The notes under the pieces were generated by a model, which made no database searches, was not told the DNA's origin, and saw only the letters and a program-made list of their open reading frames with translations. Positions 25,398 through 64,000 of a stretch of DNA of 64,000 nt are shown in pieces. Each line of letters begins with the position of its first letter. Position 1 is the first letter of the stretch. A program made the position numbers and the translations under genes. The DNA is from Hydra vulgaris (lineage: Eukaryota > Cnidaria > Hydrozoa > Anthoathecata > Hydridae): positions 56,596,001 through 56,660,000 of the forward strand of contig NC_088928.1 of NCBI RefSeq assembly GCF_038396675.1. Direction: 5' to 3'.

Positions 25398-25652
25398 TCA
25401 GAAAGATACCAAATCAACTTCAATCATAAGAGGAGCAGGTTTACCAGAATTAAAGTTCTTATTTTTTTTGAAACGTATAACTCTAACTATATTGACTGAT
25501 TTACTTAAGGATGCCATAACTTTTTTGAATTCTGCGGTGTCATATTTAGTTATATCGCTTGGTTGAGTTTTTAAAGATTCAGTTAGACCAAACACAAAAA
25601 ATCTCTTCTCTCTATTAGTCACGTCCCTATTATGCTTATTGAGCGCGCTCAC
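25398..25652 (-). pseudogene. LINE ORF1-like piece
   Basis: About 84 codons with KRFFVFGLTES and IVRVIRFKKNKN, the pattern of the RNA-binding ORF1 protein of many LINEs. Placed directly upstream of the endonuclease on the same strand. Confidence 0.65.
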
Positions 25653-25779
25653 TACAGCTACGTTTGCTAATGTACCGGATTTGCTGACTTGTTTTTTTCA
25701 CAACTATTGCTACCTTTCAGAGACTTTATTTCAATATCCTGCAAATCAATTCTATTAGTAAGTTCGTCAATTCTGGCAG

Positions 25780-25930
25780 TAAATAATTACATGTAATTAC
25801 ATTCTTTGGCAGTAATTACATTCTTTGTAGTTAAGTAAGTAACTCTTTGTAATTAAATAAGTAACTTAATTACATTCGTTGTTATTAATTAAGTCTATGT
25901 AACTAAGTAATTACATTCTTTGGCAATTTT
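25780..25930. repeat. degenerate AATTACATTCTTTG repeats
   Basis: At least five imperfect copies of a unit with AATTACATTCTTTG / AAGTAACT, partly tandem. Probably a decayed minisatellite. Confidence 0.6.
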
Positions 25931-26052
25931 ATCAGCGTTTTCCAGAGCGTCTTTAAGCTGTTTTTATGTTACCATTTTTAGCAATTACCAGTGGAAGCGA
26001 TTTTAAGGTGCATGTATATATGATTTGCTTGTAACTCGATAAATACTCTTTG

Positions 26053-26190
26053 ATATAGATTATATCCGTGAAGTTTGAATAAACTTTTTTTGAAAACTTT
26101 TTACTTATTTTTTTATTTTTTTATTTTTTTTTACGTAATAATATTTTTTCCGTGTTATAACAATTTATTTATAATAATAATAATAATAAA
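26053..26190 (+). repeat. short dispersed repeat, copy A
   Basis: About 120-130 bp starting TATATCCGTGAAGTTTGAAT and ending in an (ATA)n tail. It is essentially identical to 29193-29320, about 3.1 kb away in the same orientation. Confidence 0.85.
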
Positions 26191-26689
26191 TTTTTTCTGA
26201 AAAAAAATATATAACTAATTTTCCGGAAATATATATAATCACGGATTTATTATGTAATATAATAAGTATGTTTTTAAATTGTCAAAAGCTTAAAAGAGAA
26301 AGAATAAGAAATATAAAGATCTGAAAAATTAATGTTCAAAATTATGAATAAACAAACAGATTAAAAATCAGGTGCAACGCAACTAATGACAGTAAGTTAA
26401 AAACTACTAGAAGAGAAAATATTAAAAATAACTCCTTTGAAAATTTTTAAAAATTTGTCAAAACTCTATAAAAATATAAGCGAACTGAAGCATAAATATT
26501 TGCTTATAAATATATTTTTTTACAATAATCTATAAAGTTATATATAATAATATATAAATATGTGTATATAATTAAAACAAACAAAAGACAAACAAACTAT
26601 ATTTGAATAAATTAAGACGCGCCGAATCGGATGCAGATAAAATAATATATGTGGGTCAAATCATTATATTTCAACATAATTTATTTTAG
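26191..26689. other. no gene recognised
   Basis: AT-rich sequence between the short repeat and the Tc1 remnant; no coding or structural signal seen. Confidence 0.4.
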
Positions 26690-27830
26690 CATAATATTGC
26701 TAAAATATTGAAATGTTCCTGTGGTGCAGTACAACTAACTTTAAAACGGCACAGAACTTTCGGGAGTCTTAAAAGTAGACATCAAACTGGAAGAAAAAAG
26801 AAAACTACAGCTCGAGAAGACCGAATGACCAATGGCTTTTGAAAATTATTGTAAATTGTCTCTGTCACTATCACATGACCTTGTAGATACAACTGGAGCA
26901 AATATTTCTGCACGAACTCTTGAAGAAGATTGACAGAATGTGGATGGAAAGGCTGCAAAGCAAAAAAAAACCATGGTTCTCAGAAAAAAATAAGAAAAAA
27001 AGACTAGAATGGGCGATACGTCATAAATATTGGACATATGCAGAATGGAGTAAAGTAATCTGATCCAATGAATCCAACTTTGAAGTAACTAAAACTAACT
27101 ACGTTCTTTAGAAATAATGATAAATAGATCCTTATAACTAAATTTATATAAAAAATAAATAAGCGAAAAAAACTTGATGTTTTAGATTTTTTTTACTGAT
27201 TTTTGAAATTCTAAATTTTAAATAAGCGAAAAATTTTAAAATAAAAAAATTTTTTAAATAAAATTTAAAATAAGCGAAAAAAACTTGATATTTTGAATTT
27301 TTTTTTACAGATTTTTGAAATTCCTGGTGTCGCGTATGCGAGAAACAGACTGTTAAATTTGATGGAGTTAGTGTAATGATATGGAGTTGTATAGCTGCAG
27401 AAAGACCAGGAGGATATATTTTGTGCAAAAGACGCCTAAATTCAAAAAAATATATTGAAGTATTAGAAGCGTATTATGAGGCATCTGTTAATAAAATATT
27501 TTCAAATTATGAAAAATCTTCAATATTATTTTAGCAGGACAATGCTCCATGCCATTCTGCACATCATACGAAGGAATGGTTGGTAAAAAAAAAAAAGTCC
27601 AAATTTTAGAATGGCCAGCACAATTGTCTGACCTTAACCCAATAGAAAATTTACGGGTAATGCCTAAAAGAAGGGCCGGGACACATGGGGTCACTTCAAA
27701 AAACATTTGATAGAATTTATTGCTCTTAAATGGGCTAAAATCACAGAGGCAAATTGTGTAAAATTTGCTGGTAACATGAAGCAAAGAGTTGTAGAGGTAA
27801 AGGCCAAAGAAGGTGCAACAAAATAATAAA
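26690..27830 (+). pseudogene. Tc1/mariner transposase, decayed
   Basis: Helix-turn-helix part KILKCSCGAVQLTLKRH and TGRKKKTTAREDR near 26700-26830; an ISARTL piece near 26905; catalytic-core blocks SVMIWSCIAA near 27375, QDNAPCHSAHHTKEWL near 27537 and PAQLSDLNPIENL near 27615 (second Asp and Glu of the DDE triad). Many frame changes, and a local duplication of about 110 bp at 27160-27320, break it. A TIR-like GGGGATTTAAATTTATGGCC lies near 27928. Confidence 0.85.
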
Positions 27831-27976
27831 ATTTAATAAATTGTTTATACAATAAATACTTTTATTGGAAAACACGTTTATTTCAGTCTAATTTAAAAAT
27901 TTAATGTATACTTTCAAAAAAGTGCAAGGGGATTTAAATTTATGGCCACGGCTATACATACATACATATATTTTCG

Positions 27977-28018
<42 letters not shown>

Positions 28019-28041
28019 TAGATAGATATATATATATCTAT
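27977..28041. repeat. (TA)n / (GATA)n microsatellite
   Basis: TA tract followed by TAGATAGATAG. It abuts the 5' truncation of the LINE at 28042. Confidence 0.9.
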
Positions 28042-28357
28042 GCAGTGCTCGAAGTGGAAAAAAATAAATAAAAATGTTGAAATCGAAAGAGCACATCGAA
28101 CGGGAAGGAAAGTTTCTGATGGAAAAAAGATTAACAGAACAATCGTAGCAAAGTTTTTAAATTTTAAAGATAAGTCGGCAGTGTTGGACAACTTTATTAA
28201 ACGAAAGCTATGGAACGAAAAGTTATATGTAAACGAAGATTACAGTGAACGAACGATTGAAGTAAGAAAAAGATTATTTAAAGAAGCAAACGAGTTAAAA
28301 GCAAAGGGTAAATTTGCCAAAGTAATCTATAATAAACTTATTACTCGTGATTTTTAA
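28042..28357 (+). pseudogene. LINE ORF1 C-terminal part
   Basis: Basic, helical piece with VEIERAHRTGRK and NRTIVAKFLNFKDKSAVLDN, the pattern of LINE ORF1 (transposase_22-like) RNA-binding proteins. The N-terminus is missing at the TA tract. Confidence 0.75.
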
Positions 28358-28401
28358 ATTTTAAAATGAAATTCTTTTATTCAATTGCTATAAAAATATA
28401 A

Positions 28402-29420
28402 ATGGATTCAAATTACCACAAAAAATTTGACTCAATGTCATGTAATTTATTTCAAACAAATGAATTAGTCATTGATATTGAGTCAGATCCAGATTTAAAT
28501 TATTTTTATGAATCAGTTGCACTGCAAACTAAATGCTTGTATTTTTACAACAAAGAAATAAAAGAATTTCTAGAGCGGGATCATTTTAATGTTGTTCGTA
28601 TTAATATTAGGAGTTTGAAAAAAAACTTTGAAAATTTATTTATTTTTATAGAAGAAAATCTAAATATTTTTAACTTAATTTGTTTAACTGAAACGTGGTG
28701 CGATTCTGATGATGTTAAACTCAACTCTAATCTCTGTCTTACAAATTTTAACATGATCCCGCTAGCGCGAAAAGCAAATAAACGCGGCGGTGGTGTACTT
28801 ATTTATATAAAAGAAAACATGTGTTTCATTATTCGGCCTAAATGAGTATCTCTGACGACAATATTAAGGTTTTAACAATAGAAATTAAAACCGGTCATTC
28901 TAAAAATATACTTTTAAGTTGCTGTTATCGCCCGCCATCTGGTAAAACCGAAAGCTTCGCATCATTTTTGTGTAACGACATTTTAAAAAAAGGTTTAAAG
29001 GAAAAAAAGTTTCACTATTTAATAGGTGACGTAAATTTAAACTGTTTCGAATATCACACTAATAATTCCATTAATTAGCAGACCAACAAGAGTGACAGCT
29101 ACGTCAGCTTCTATAATTGATAACATTATAACTACTGATATTTTCAATAAATTTCTTAAAATTGGTATTATAAAAAATGACATTTCTGACCATTATATCC
29201 GTGAAGTTTGAATAAACTTTTTTTGAAAACTTTTTACTTATTTTTTTATTTTTTTATTTTTTTTTACGTAATAATATTTTTTCCGTGTTATAACAATTTA
29301 TTTATAATAATAATAATATTTTCTTCTCAATAAATATTGTCCCTAAATTACTACCACAACAAAAACAAATTTTTACCAAACGTTTTTTTAATGAAACAAG
29401 TTTGAAATCATTTAATGAAC
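28402..29420 (+). pseudogene. LINE ORF2 endonuclease
   Basis: ATG 28402; VVRINIRSLKKNFENLF near 28591, CLTETWCDSDD near 28682, RGGGVLIYIKE near 28786. A one-base frame change near 28842 leads to LLSCCYRPPSGKTESF and IGDVNLN. A stop at 29076-29078 and the inserted repeat 29193-29320 (just after ISDHY) break the end of the domain. Confidence 0.82.
29193..29320 (+). repeat. short dispersed repeat, copy B
   Basis: Same unit as 26053-26190, here inserted in the LINE endonuclease between GACCAT and TTTTCTTC. The (ATA)n end suggests a small retroposon. Confidence 0.85.
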
Positions 29421-29729
29421 AGTTATCCTTAATTAGATGGACAAATATCGACTTTTAAAGAGACGCAAACATAGTCTACGACATATTCTACAAAACCTTT
29501 TTTGATATCTACGACGCAAATTTTCCAAAAAAAGAAATATGTAAATCTAATAAAAGTTTTAAGTCACCGTGGATAAATAAGGGAATAAGGAAGTCTTCTA
29601 ATATAAAACAAAAACTGTATGTAAAATACTTAAAAAACAAAAACAGATGAAAGCAAAATTTTATACAAAAAATACGCTAAACAATTCGAAAGTCAAAAAA
29701 AAGCTGCAAAAAAAAATTATTTTTTAAAT

Positions 29730-31568
29730 ATGTTAAAAAAGCATAAGTTTAATTCAAAACGCACGTGGCAAATTTTAGCAGAAATTACAGGTAATCGCAA
29801 ATTAAAATCGTGTTCTTTGCCTAAAAGTTTAAAAATTAATGGTAATAATGTTGATGACCCAAAAGAAATAGCTAGTGAGTTAAATAAATTTTTTGTATCT
29901 GTTGGCCCAAATTTATCTAAAAACATTCCAGACATGCTAAATCCTATAATTAATTGTGTTTTTCCACTTAAAACAAATTTAAATGCTTTATCATTTAAAT
30001 TTGTTTATCATTTTCAGAATTTGAAAGTGCCTTTAAAATGCTAAAATCTAATAAAGCAGTAGGTCCAGACGACATCAGTGGAAACATAGTCATTAGTTCA
30101 TATAACAACATAAAAGATATTTTATCTAAGGTTTTTAAATGTTCAATAAATCAGGGAATTTTTCCTGAACAACTGAAAGTAGCTAAAGTTACTCCTATAT
30201 TCAAAGGAGGTGAACTAAAAAATGTAAATAATTATCGTCCAATCTCAGTTCTTTCTGTTTTTTCTAAAATATTTTAAAGAATTTTATTTAACAAAATATT
30301 TAATCATCTCTCTGTTAATAATATACTTTATAACAATCAGTATGGTTTTAAAAAGAATAACTCAACTGAACATGCAGTAATTCAACTCACTCGATGCATT
30401 ACAAATTCCTTTGAAAAATCACAGTTTACTTTAGGCGTTTTTATAGACTTATCTAAAGCCTTTGATACCATTAATCATGTCATTCTCATAAAAAAACTGA
30501 AACAATATGCTATCACCGGTGAAGTCTTGACATTATTAAAAAACTACTTAAATAATCGTAAACAATTTGTTTACATTGATGAATCTACCCCTTCAAATGT
30601 TTTAGAAATAGCCTGTGGAGTTCCACAGGGTTTCATACTTGGACCACTATTATTTCTTATTTATATAAATGATCTATATAGAGCCTCTAACTTAATGACA
30701 ATAATGTTTGCGGATGACACCAATCTTTTTCTATCCAACAAAAACATCAATCATTTGTTTCATGATATGAATATTGAACTGAAAAAAATTTCAGACTGGT
30801 TCAAATCAAATAAACTTTCGCTAAACATTGAAAAAAAACAAATATATTCTCTTTCATCCAGTTTCAAAAAAGCATATTCTACCATGCAAAATGCCTGTGC
30901 TTATTCTTGATAACATTCCTATAAAAAGAATCACGTACACAAATTTTTTAGGTATCATTATAGATGAAAATCTTTCGTGGAAGTACCATATCGATAACTT
31001 ATGCCATAAAATATCCAAAAGTATTGGAATTCTTTATAAATCAAGAAGTATTTTAATGAGACATACTTTAATTAAGTTATATTACTCTTTAATACACTGT
31101 CATATTAGTTATGGCAATGTCGCGTGGGAGAGTACGCACAAAAGTAAGTTAAAACCTCTCCATTGTCAACAGAAGCATGTAGCACGTCTTATAAATTTAA
31201 AAGATCGTTTTACTCATGCAAAGCTTATTTTATTTAACATGAACATTCTTAATATTTATGAGGTTAATATTTTCAGCGTTCTTTGTTTTATTTTTAAATG
31301 TAAAATTAATTTATGTCCAGTTTCTTTTAGTGATTTATATTCATGTAAAGAAAAAAACAAATATATACTCCGAAATAATAATTTTATACGACAACCAAAA
31401 TGTAAAACAAATATCGGCAAATCCTGCATTCTATTCCGTGGAGCATTTTTATGGAACAAAATAGTCTTAAAAAATTTTGATTTTACTCATGAATGGAGTT
31501 ATCCAGTATTTAAAAAAAAACTAAAAGAAATAATTTTTAAAATTGATGACATATTTCTTTATTTTTGA
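29730..31568 (+). pseudogene. LINE ORF2 reverse transcriptase
   Basis: Blocks in order: SNKAVGPDDISGNIV near 30046, VTPIFKGGELKNVNNYRPIS near 30188, FIDLSKAFDTINH near 30440, [20 protein letters not shown] near 30612, the catalytic MFADDTNLF near 30705, then the C-terminal region to 31568. Frame changes occur near 30038 and 30828, and a stop near 30275. Confidence 0.88.
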
Positions 31569-31859
31569 ATGCTTGGTTTTGATGGCTTCATAAGATAGCT
31601 TTATATTTTAGTTTTGAATATATTTGACCACTAACGATATTTATATTTTTGTCAAGTCAAGAGTTTTTATCTTGTAACTTTATTTTATTGTATTTAACAT
31701 TCTAGCGGTTCTCGATGACAAAACCTAGTAGTCTTCTGCGAGTCTCCGCGTACTTTATATTAAAAAAATATATATAAAAAAATAAAATAATAAAAAAATA
31801 AACAACGGGATGGTATTCGGTAAATTAAAATACCACTCCGCCTAATCATTGTTATATAT

Positions 31860-31925
31860 ATGTTTATAAAAAGGTGGCAGGATGGTTTATAGTTTATAAA
31901 AAGGTGACGGGATGGCATCCTGCAT
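31860..31925 (+). repeat. short tandem duplication
   Basis: Two copies of a unit of about 28 bp, TTTATAAAAAGGTGRCRGGATGG, just left of a TA tract. Confidence 0.7.
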
Positions 31926-31939
31926 AATTTTGAGCACTG

Positions 31940-31940
<1 letters not shown>

Positions 31941-32028
<88 letters not shown>

Positions 32029-32050
32029 ATATATATATATATATATATAT
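31941..32050. repeat. (TA)n microsatellite
   Basis: Near-pure TA dinucleotide; left border of the possible non-autonomous element 32071-33008. Confidence 0.95.
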
Positions 32051-32070
32051 AGGGTGTGTGTGTGTATATA

Positions 32071-33182
<1,112 letters not shown>

Positions 33183-33317
33183 GTATGTGTGTCTTATTTA
33201 CGTCTTAAAAACGAAACGAACTATATTACCACAGCAAACAGTTCAGGAGTCATAGCATGCCATGACATGAGCAATCAGCTGACAGCACACAGGCAGAGTT
33301 TCGTTGACAAGTGCCAT

Positions 33318-34953
33318 TTTGCAGCGAACAAAACAAGTGCAACTTTTTGGTTTGTTTCATTTTCTTAAGTCTGGTCCGTGTCAACGTCACGGAAGTTTTT
33401 TAATAATTAAAGGAAGTATCCAGAAGCATCGAAAAGAAGCATCTAGAATCTTCCAGAACAGGTTCATTTTACTATATAAGAGACATGTAAATCGACATGT
33501 AATTCAGTCAGTATATGGAAGTCAATCAATACAAGAAGAAAAATACAACAAGTGTTTCATTACATCAATACAGTCCACATCCAACCAAGACATTGTGTTC
33601 CACAGAGCATTATTGTATCATCACAAGGTAAATGTAACACGGTAAGCCTTGAGAAGCGTGATTATTTATTTTTATGACTTTAAGTGCAAAAATGGCTCCC
33701 GACAGTCTTAGATCGGAACTAATAAAGAAAACTATTGGCGATTACGTAAGCGGAATGTCACAAAAAAGTATTTGTGATAAATATCGCGTGAAAAAATGGA
33801 CCGTATCAAGACTATGTTCCAAATATCGTTCTACGGGGAAGTTGGCAGCAGACTAAGGTGGAAGACCGCGTTCCACCACCTCTAGAGAGAATTTTATGAT
33901 CGTCAGATCCGTCAAGAAGGATCCCTGGATATTATCAGTCGAGATACAAAAGCAATTAGAACTGCCTGTATCGGACCGAACAATCAGATGACGTGCTGTT
34001 GAAGCCGGATTGTTTTCTCGACGCCCTGCAAAGAAACCGCTGATTTCACTAAAAAACCAGAAGAAAAGACTTCTGTTTGCTACATCTCATATTGACTGGA
34101 ATGTGCAGAAATGGAGAACTGCCCTGTTCAGTGATGAATCGAAGTTCAACATCATTGGGAGCGATGGCATTTGCCGTGTACGTCGACCGGCCGGAAAACG
34201 CCTCGATTCACGTTACAGCCATAAGACCGTGAAGCACGGTGGAGGCAATGTAATGGTCTGGGGGTGTTTTTCTGCTAACGGTCTAGGTCCAATACATCGA
34301 AACGATGGAATAATGGACCATTTCATGTATAAAAATATCCTGAAAGATGTTATGTTACCTCATGCTGAATGGAATATGCCAATAAAATGGGTTTTTCAGC
34401 AAGACAACGATCCGAAACAGACTGCAAAAGTAGTCAAGCGGTGGTTTCAAGACAACCACCTATCGGTGATGGATTGGCCGCCTCAATCTCCGGATCTCAA
34501 CCCTATCGAGAACCTGTGGGAGATCGTCAACCGCAGAATTAATCGTGAAGGTGTTCGTAATAAGAATCAACTGTTTGAACAAATCCAAAAGGCCTGGGCA
34601 GCGATTCCACAAAGTTTCATTGATCACCGATCGAATCTATGCCTCGAAGATGCAAGGCTGTTATCGACAACAAAAGATTCGCCACGAAATATTGATAGCG
34701 AAATACAGCTTGGTCAACTTTTTGTCGAGTTGCACTTGTTTTGTCCAGAAGGAAATCAACTTTTTTTAATACTTTTGATTAATTTTTTAATTTTCGTGTA
34801 CAAATAATGAACTTTGTGATGAATAAAATTTGAAGAACTTTGTCTCTAAACAACAGTTACATAGTTATTTCTCTAAATTGAAAAAATGCAGCACTTTTAT
34901 ATAAAGAAACTAAATTAGCATTATTTGGTTGCACTCGTTTTGTCCGATACTGT
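33318..34953 (+). mobile_element. Tc1/mariner transposon, nearly intact
   Basis: Encodes a DD34E transposase. End motifs: GAACAAAACAAGTGCAAC at 33326-33343 and, inverted, GGTTGCACTCGTTTTGTCC at 34927-34945 followed by GATACTGTA. A third, inner copy of the motif lies at 34729-34746, overlapping the end of the coding frame. The left outer end looks decayed. The element is visibly richer in G+C than the DNA around it. Confidence 0.88.
33692..34807 (+). pseudogene. Tc1 transposase, two nonsense codons
   Basis: The start chosen is ATG 33692 (MAPDSLRSEL). One frame runs to 34807, broken only by TAA 33854-33856 and TGA 33989-33991. N-terminal helix-turn-helix with SQKSICDKYRVKKWTVSRL near 33760, a GRPR hook near 33860, then the catalytic core: FSDESKF (Asp), VWGCFSANGLGP, QQDNDPKQTAK (Asp) and PDLNPIENLWE (Glu, 34 residues after the second Asp). 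Cut-and-paste transposase acting on TA targets. The point mutations look recent because the rest of the frame is intact. Confidence 0.9.
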
Positions 34954-35060
34954 ATGTATGTATGTATGTATGTATGTATGTATGTATGTATGTATGTATG
35001 TATGTATGTATGTATGTATGTGTATATACATATATATGTGTGTGTGTGTGTGTGCGTGCG
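34951..35060. repeat. (TATG)n then (GT)n microsatellite
   Basis: About 70 bp of GTAT units followed by TA and GT repeats, beginning exactly at the right end of the Tc1 element. Confidence 0.95.
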
Positions 35061-35375
35061 TAGGAAAAACTATTAGATTCAAAGAAATAAACAAATTCAA
35101 AATCTGACATTAAATTCATTTATATTTTTAACGCCATTGTGAAGCAGTAGGAGACTATAAAATAAAAAGTGATTTGGTAAACAAAATTTCATTATACAAT
35201 TTAAAAATGATTTTAGAAACAAACAACTTCTAAATATAGTTTGACTACAGGTTGTATTCGCAATTTCTGAAAGAAAAAATATTAACACGAATAATTATCA
35301 TTTGGATTATAACGCAGGATAATTTTTGGATGCAAAAATGTTTAATAAGATGATCGATAAGCATTTATACTTTAA
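35061..35375. other. region 3' of the senataxin-like gene
   Basis: AT-rich DNA between the microsatellite and the senataxin-like stop codon. It should contain that gene's 3' UTR on the minus strand; no clear polyadenylation signal was assigned. Confidence 0.4.
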
Positions 35376-63402
<28,027 letters not shown>

Positions 63403-63668
63403 CTAAAATGTTATAAAGTCATTAAAATAAAAATATAACAAAGTCTTAATGCATAGTATCTCATAGCGAGGGTAATTAGGTAAACCAAAACTTTCTTTTT
63501 TTAAGAGATTATATCTTTTATATACTTTTTTATTTTAACATATTTTAAAAATTTTACCAAATTACTGAAAAGCTAATGCCATTGCAATTAAATTTTATAC
63601 TAATACAAAGGTAGTAAGATCAAGATAAAGAAACACAGTATGCCTTAAACAAATTTAATTAAACAATA

Positions 63669-63744
<76 letters not shown>

Positions 63745-63779
63745 TCACATATATATATATACACATATATATACACATT

Positions 63780-63856
<77 letters not shown>

Positions 63857-64000
63857 TATAAATTTAAATAATAATTTTAAATTTATATATATATAAATTT
63901 AAACACTTTTTACTTTGTACTGCAGTACAAAATAAAAAGTGTACATCCTGTAACACCATTTCCCAAATTTTCACTAGAAGCTTTTTCAATTTAAGAACTG
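63403..64000. other. SETX-like intron with TA tracts
   Basis: Two (TA)n tracts (about 63673-63742 and 63786-63850). A 40-bp near-perfect palindrome at 63903-63942 (outer arms ACACTTTTTA/TAAAAAGTGT, core TTGTACTGCAGTACAA). No gene. Confidence 0.6.

Larger units (their letters stand above)
22330..25760 (-). mobile_element. LINE (CR1/jockey-like), minus strand, broken
   Basis: On the minus strand in order: an ORF1-like piece (25652-25398), an endonuclease (about 25205-24340), a linker (23984-23649) and the RT (about 23640-22336). It ends near 22330. Multiple stops and frame changes plus an inserted SINE near 24735-24925 make it inactive. Confidence 0.88.
28042..31800 (+). mobile_element. LINE (CR1/jockey-like), plus strand
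   Basis: ORF1 C-terminal part, endonuclease and reverse transcriptase in order, with a possible 3' region to about 31800. It is 5'-truncated at a TA tract. An inserted 120-bp dispersed repeat sits in the endonuclease. There are few breaks, so this is one of the better-preserved LINEs here. Confidence 0.9.

Noticed and set aside
30000..30040. Frame changes in the 28.0-31.8 kb LINE read as programmed frameshifting
   Set aside because: Several scattered changes and stops with no slippery site point to ordinary decay.

Overview
The window is very AT-rich, intron-bearing animal DNA packed with transposable elements and long (TA)n tracts. The mix of families (P element with a THAP finger, hAT, Tc1/mariner, BEL/Pao, CR1/jockey-like LINEs, Penelope-like elements) and a SWIM-finger gene family common in cnidarians suggest a hydrozoan, most likely Hydra. 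The organism is an inference from content only. No operons, CRISPR arrays, rRNA or tRNA genes were recognised.

Left third (1-22 kb). A decayed multi-exon SWIM zinc-finger gene on the + strand is scattered over about 1.9-15.9 kb. It has been split by a P element (2431-5903, perfect 65-bp terminal inverted repeats, 7-bp target duplication, transposase broken by one in-frame stop), a LINE 3' tail with a (CTA)n tract, and a BEL/Pao LTR retrotransposon (7752-15378). The BEL element carries a further retroposon-like insert, which itself carries a hAT element (10002-12470, 8-bp duplication). A second hAT element (16498-21196, 8-bp duplication, transposase on the minus strand) follows. A 5'-truncated, internally deleted Penelope-like fragment lies at 410-1385.

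Middle (22-35 kb). A minus-strand LINE (22.3-25.8 kb, with a SINE inside), a broken Tc1 element, a plus-strand LINE (28.0-31.8 kb), a possible non-autonomous element bounded on both sides by (TA)n, and a nearly intact, GC-richer Tc1 element (33.3-35.0 kb) with two nonsense codons.

Right half (35.4-63.4 kb). One real host gene occupies the minus strand: a senataxin/Sen1-type RNA/DNA helicase. Fifteen exons join in phase and give at least 3,024 residues. The helicase motifs are spread over exons between 46.7 and 40.2 kb. A single last exon adds about 1,575 residues of low-complexity, repeat-bearing C-terminal tail. The 5' end of the gene lies beyond the window. Its introns hold two copies of one LINE family, a Tc1 fragment, a SINE, a hAT element inside one LINE copy, and a head-to-head pair of nearly identical Penelope-like 3' halves (50.13-52.84 kb). 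Each Penelope copy has a GIY-YIG endonuclease region and, downstream, a hammerhead-ribozyme-like motif.

The most noteworthy items are the Penelope/hammerhead inverted pair, the unusual senataxin tail, and a recurrent class of near-perfect short-loop hairpins found in all three hAT elements and elsewhere.
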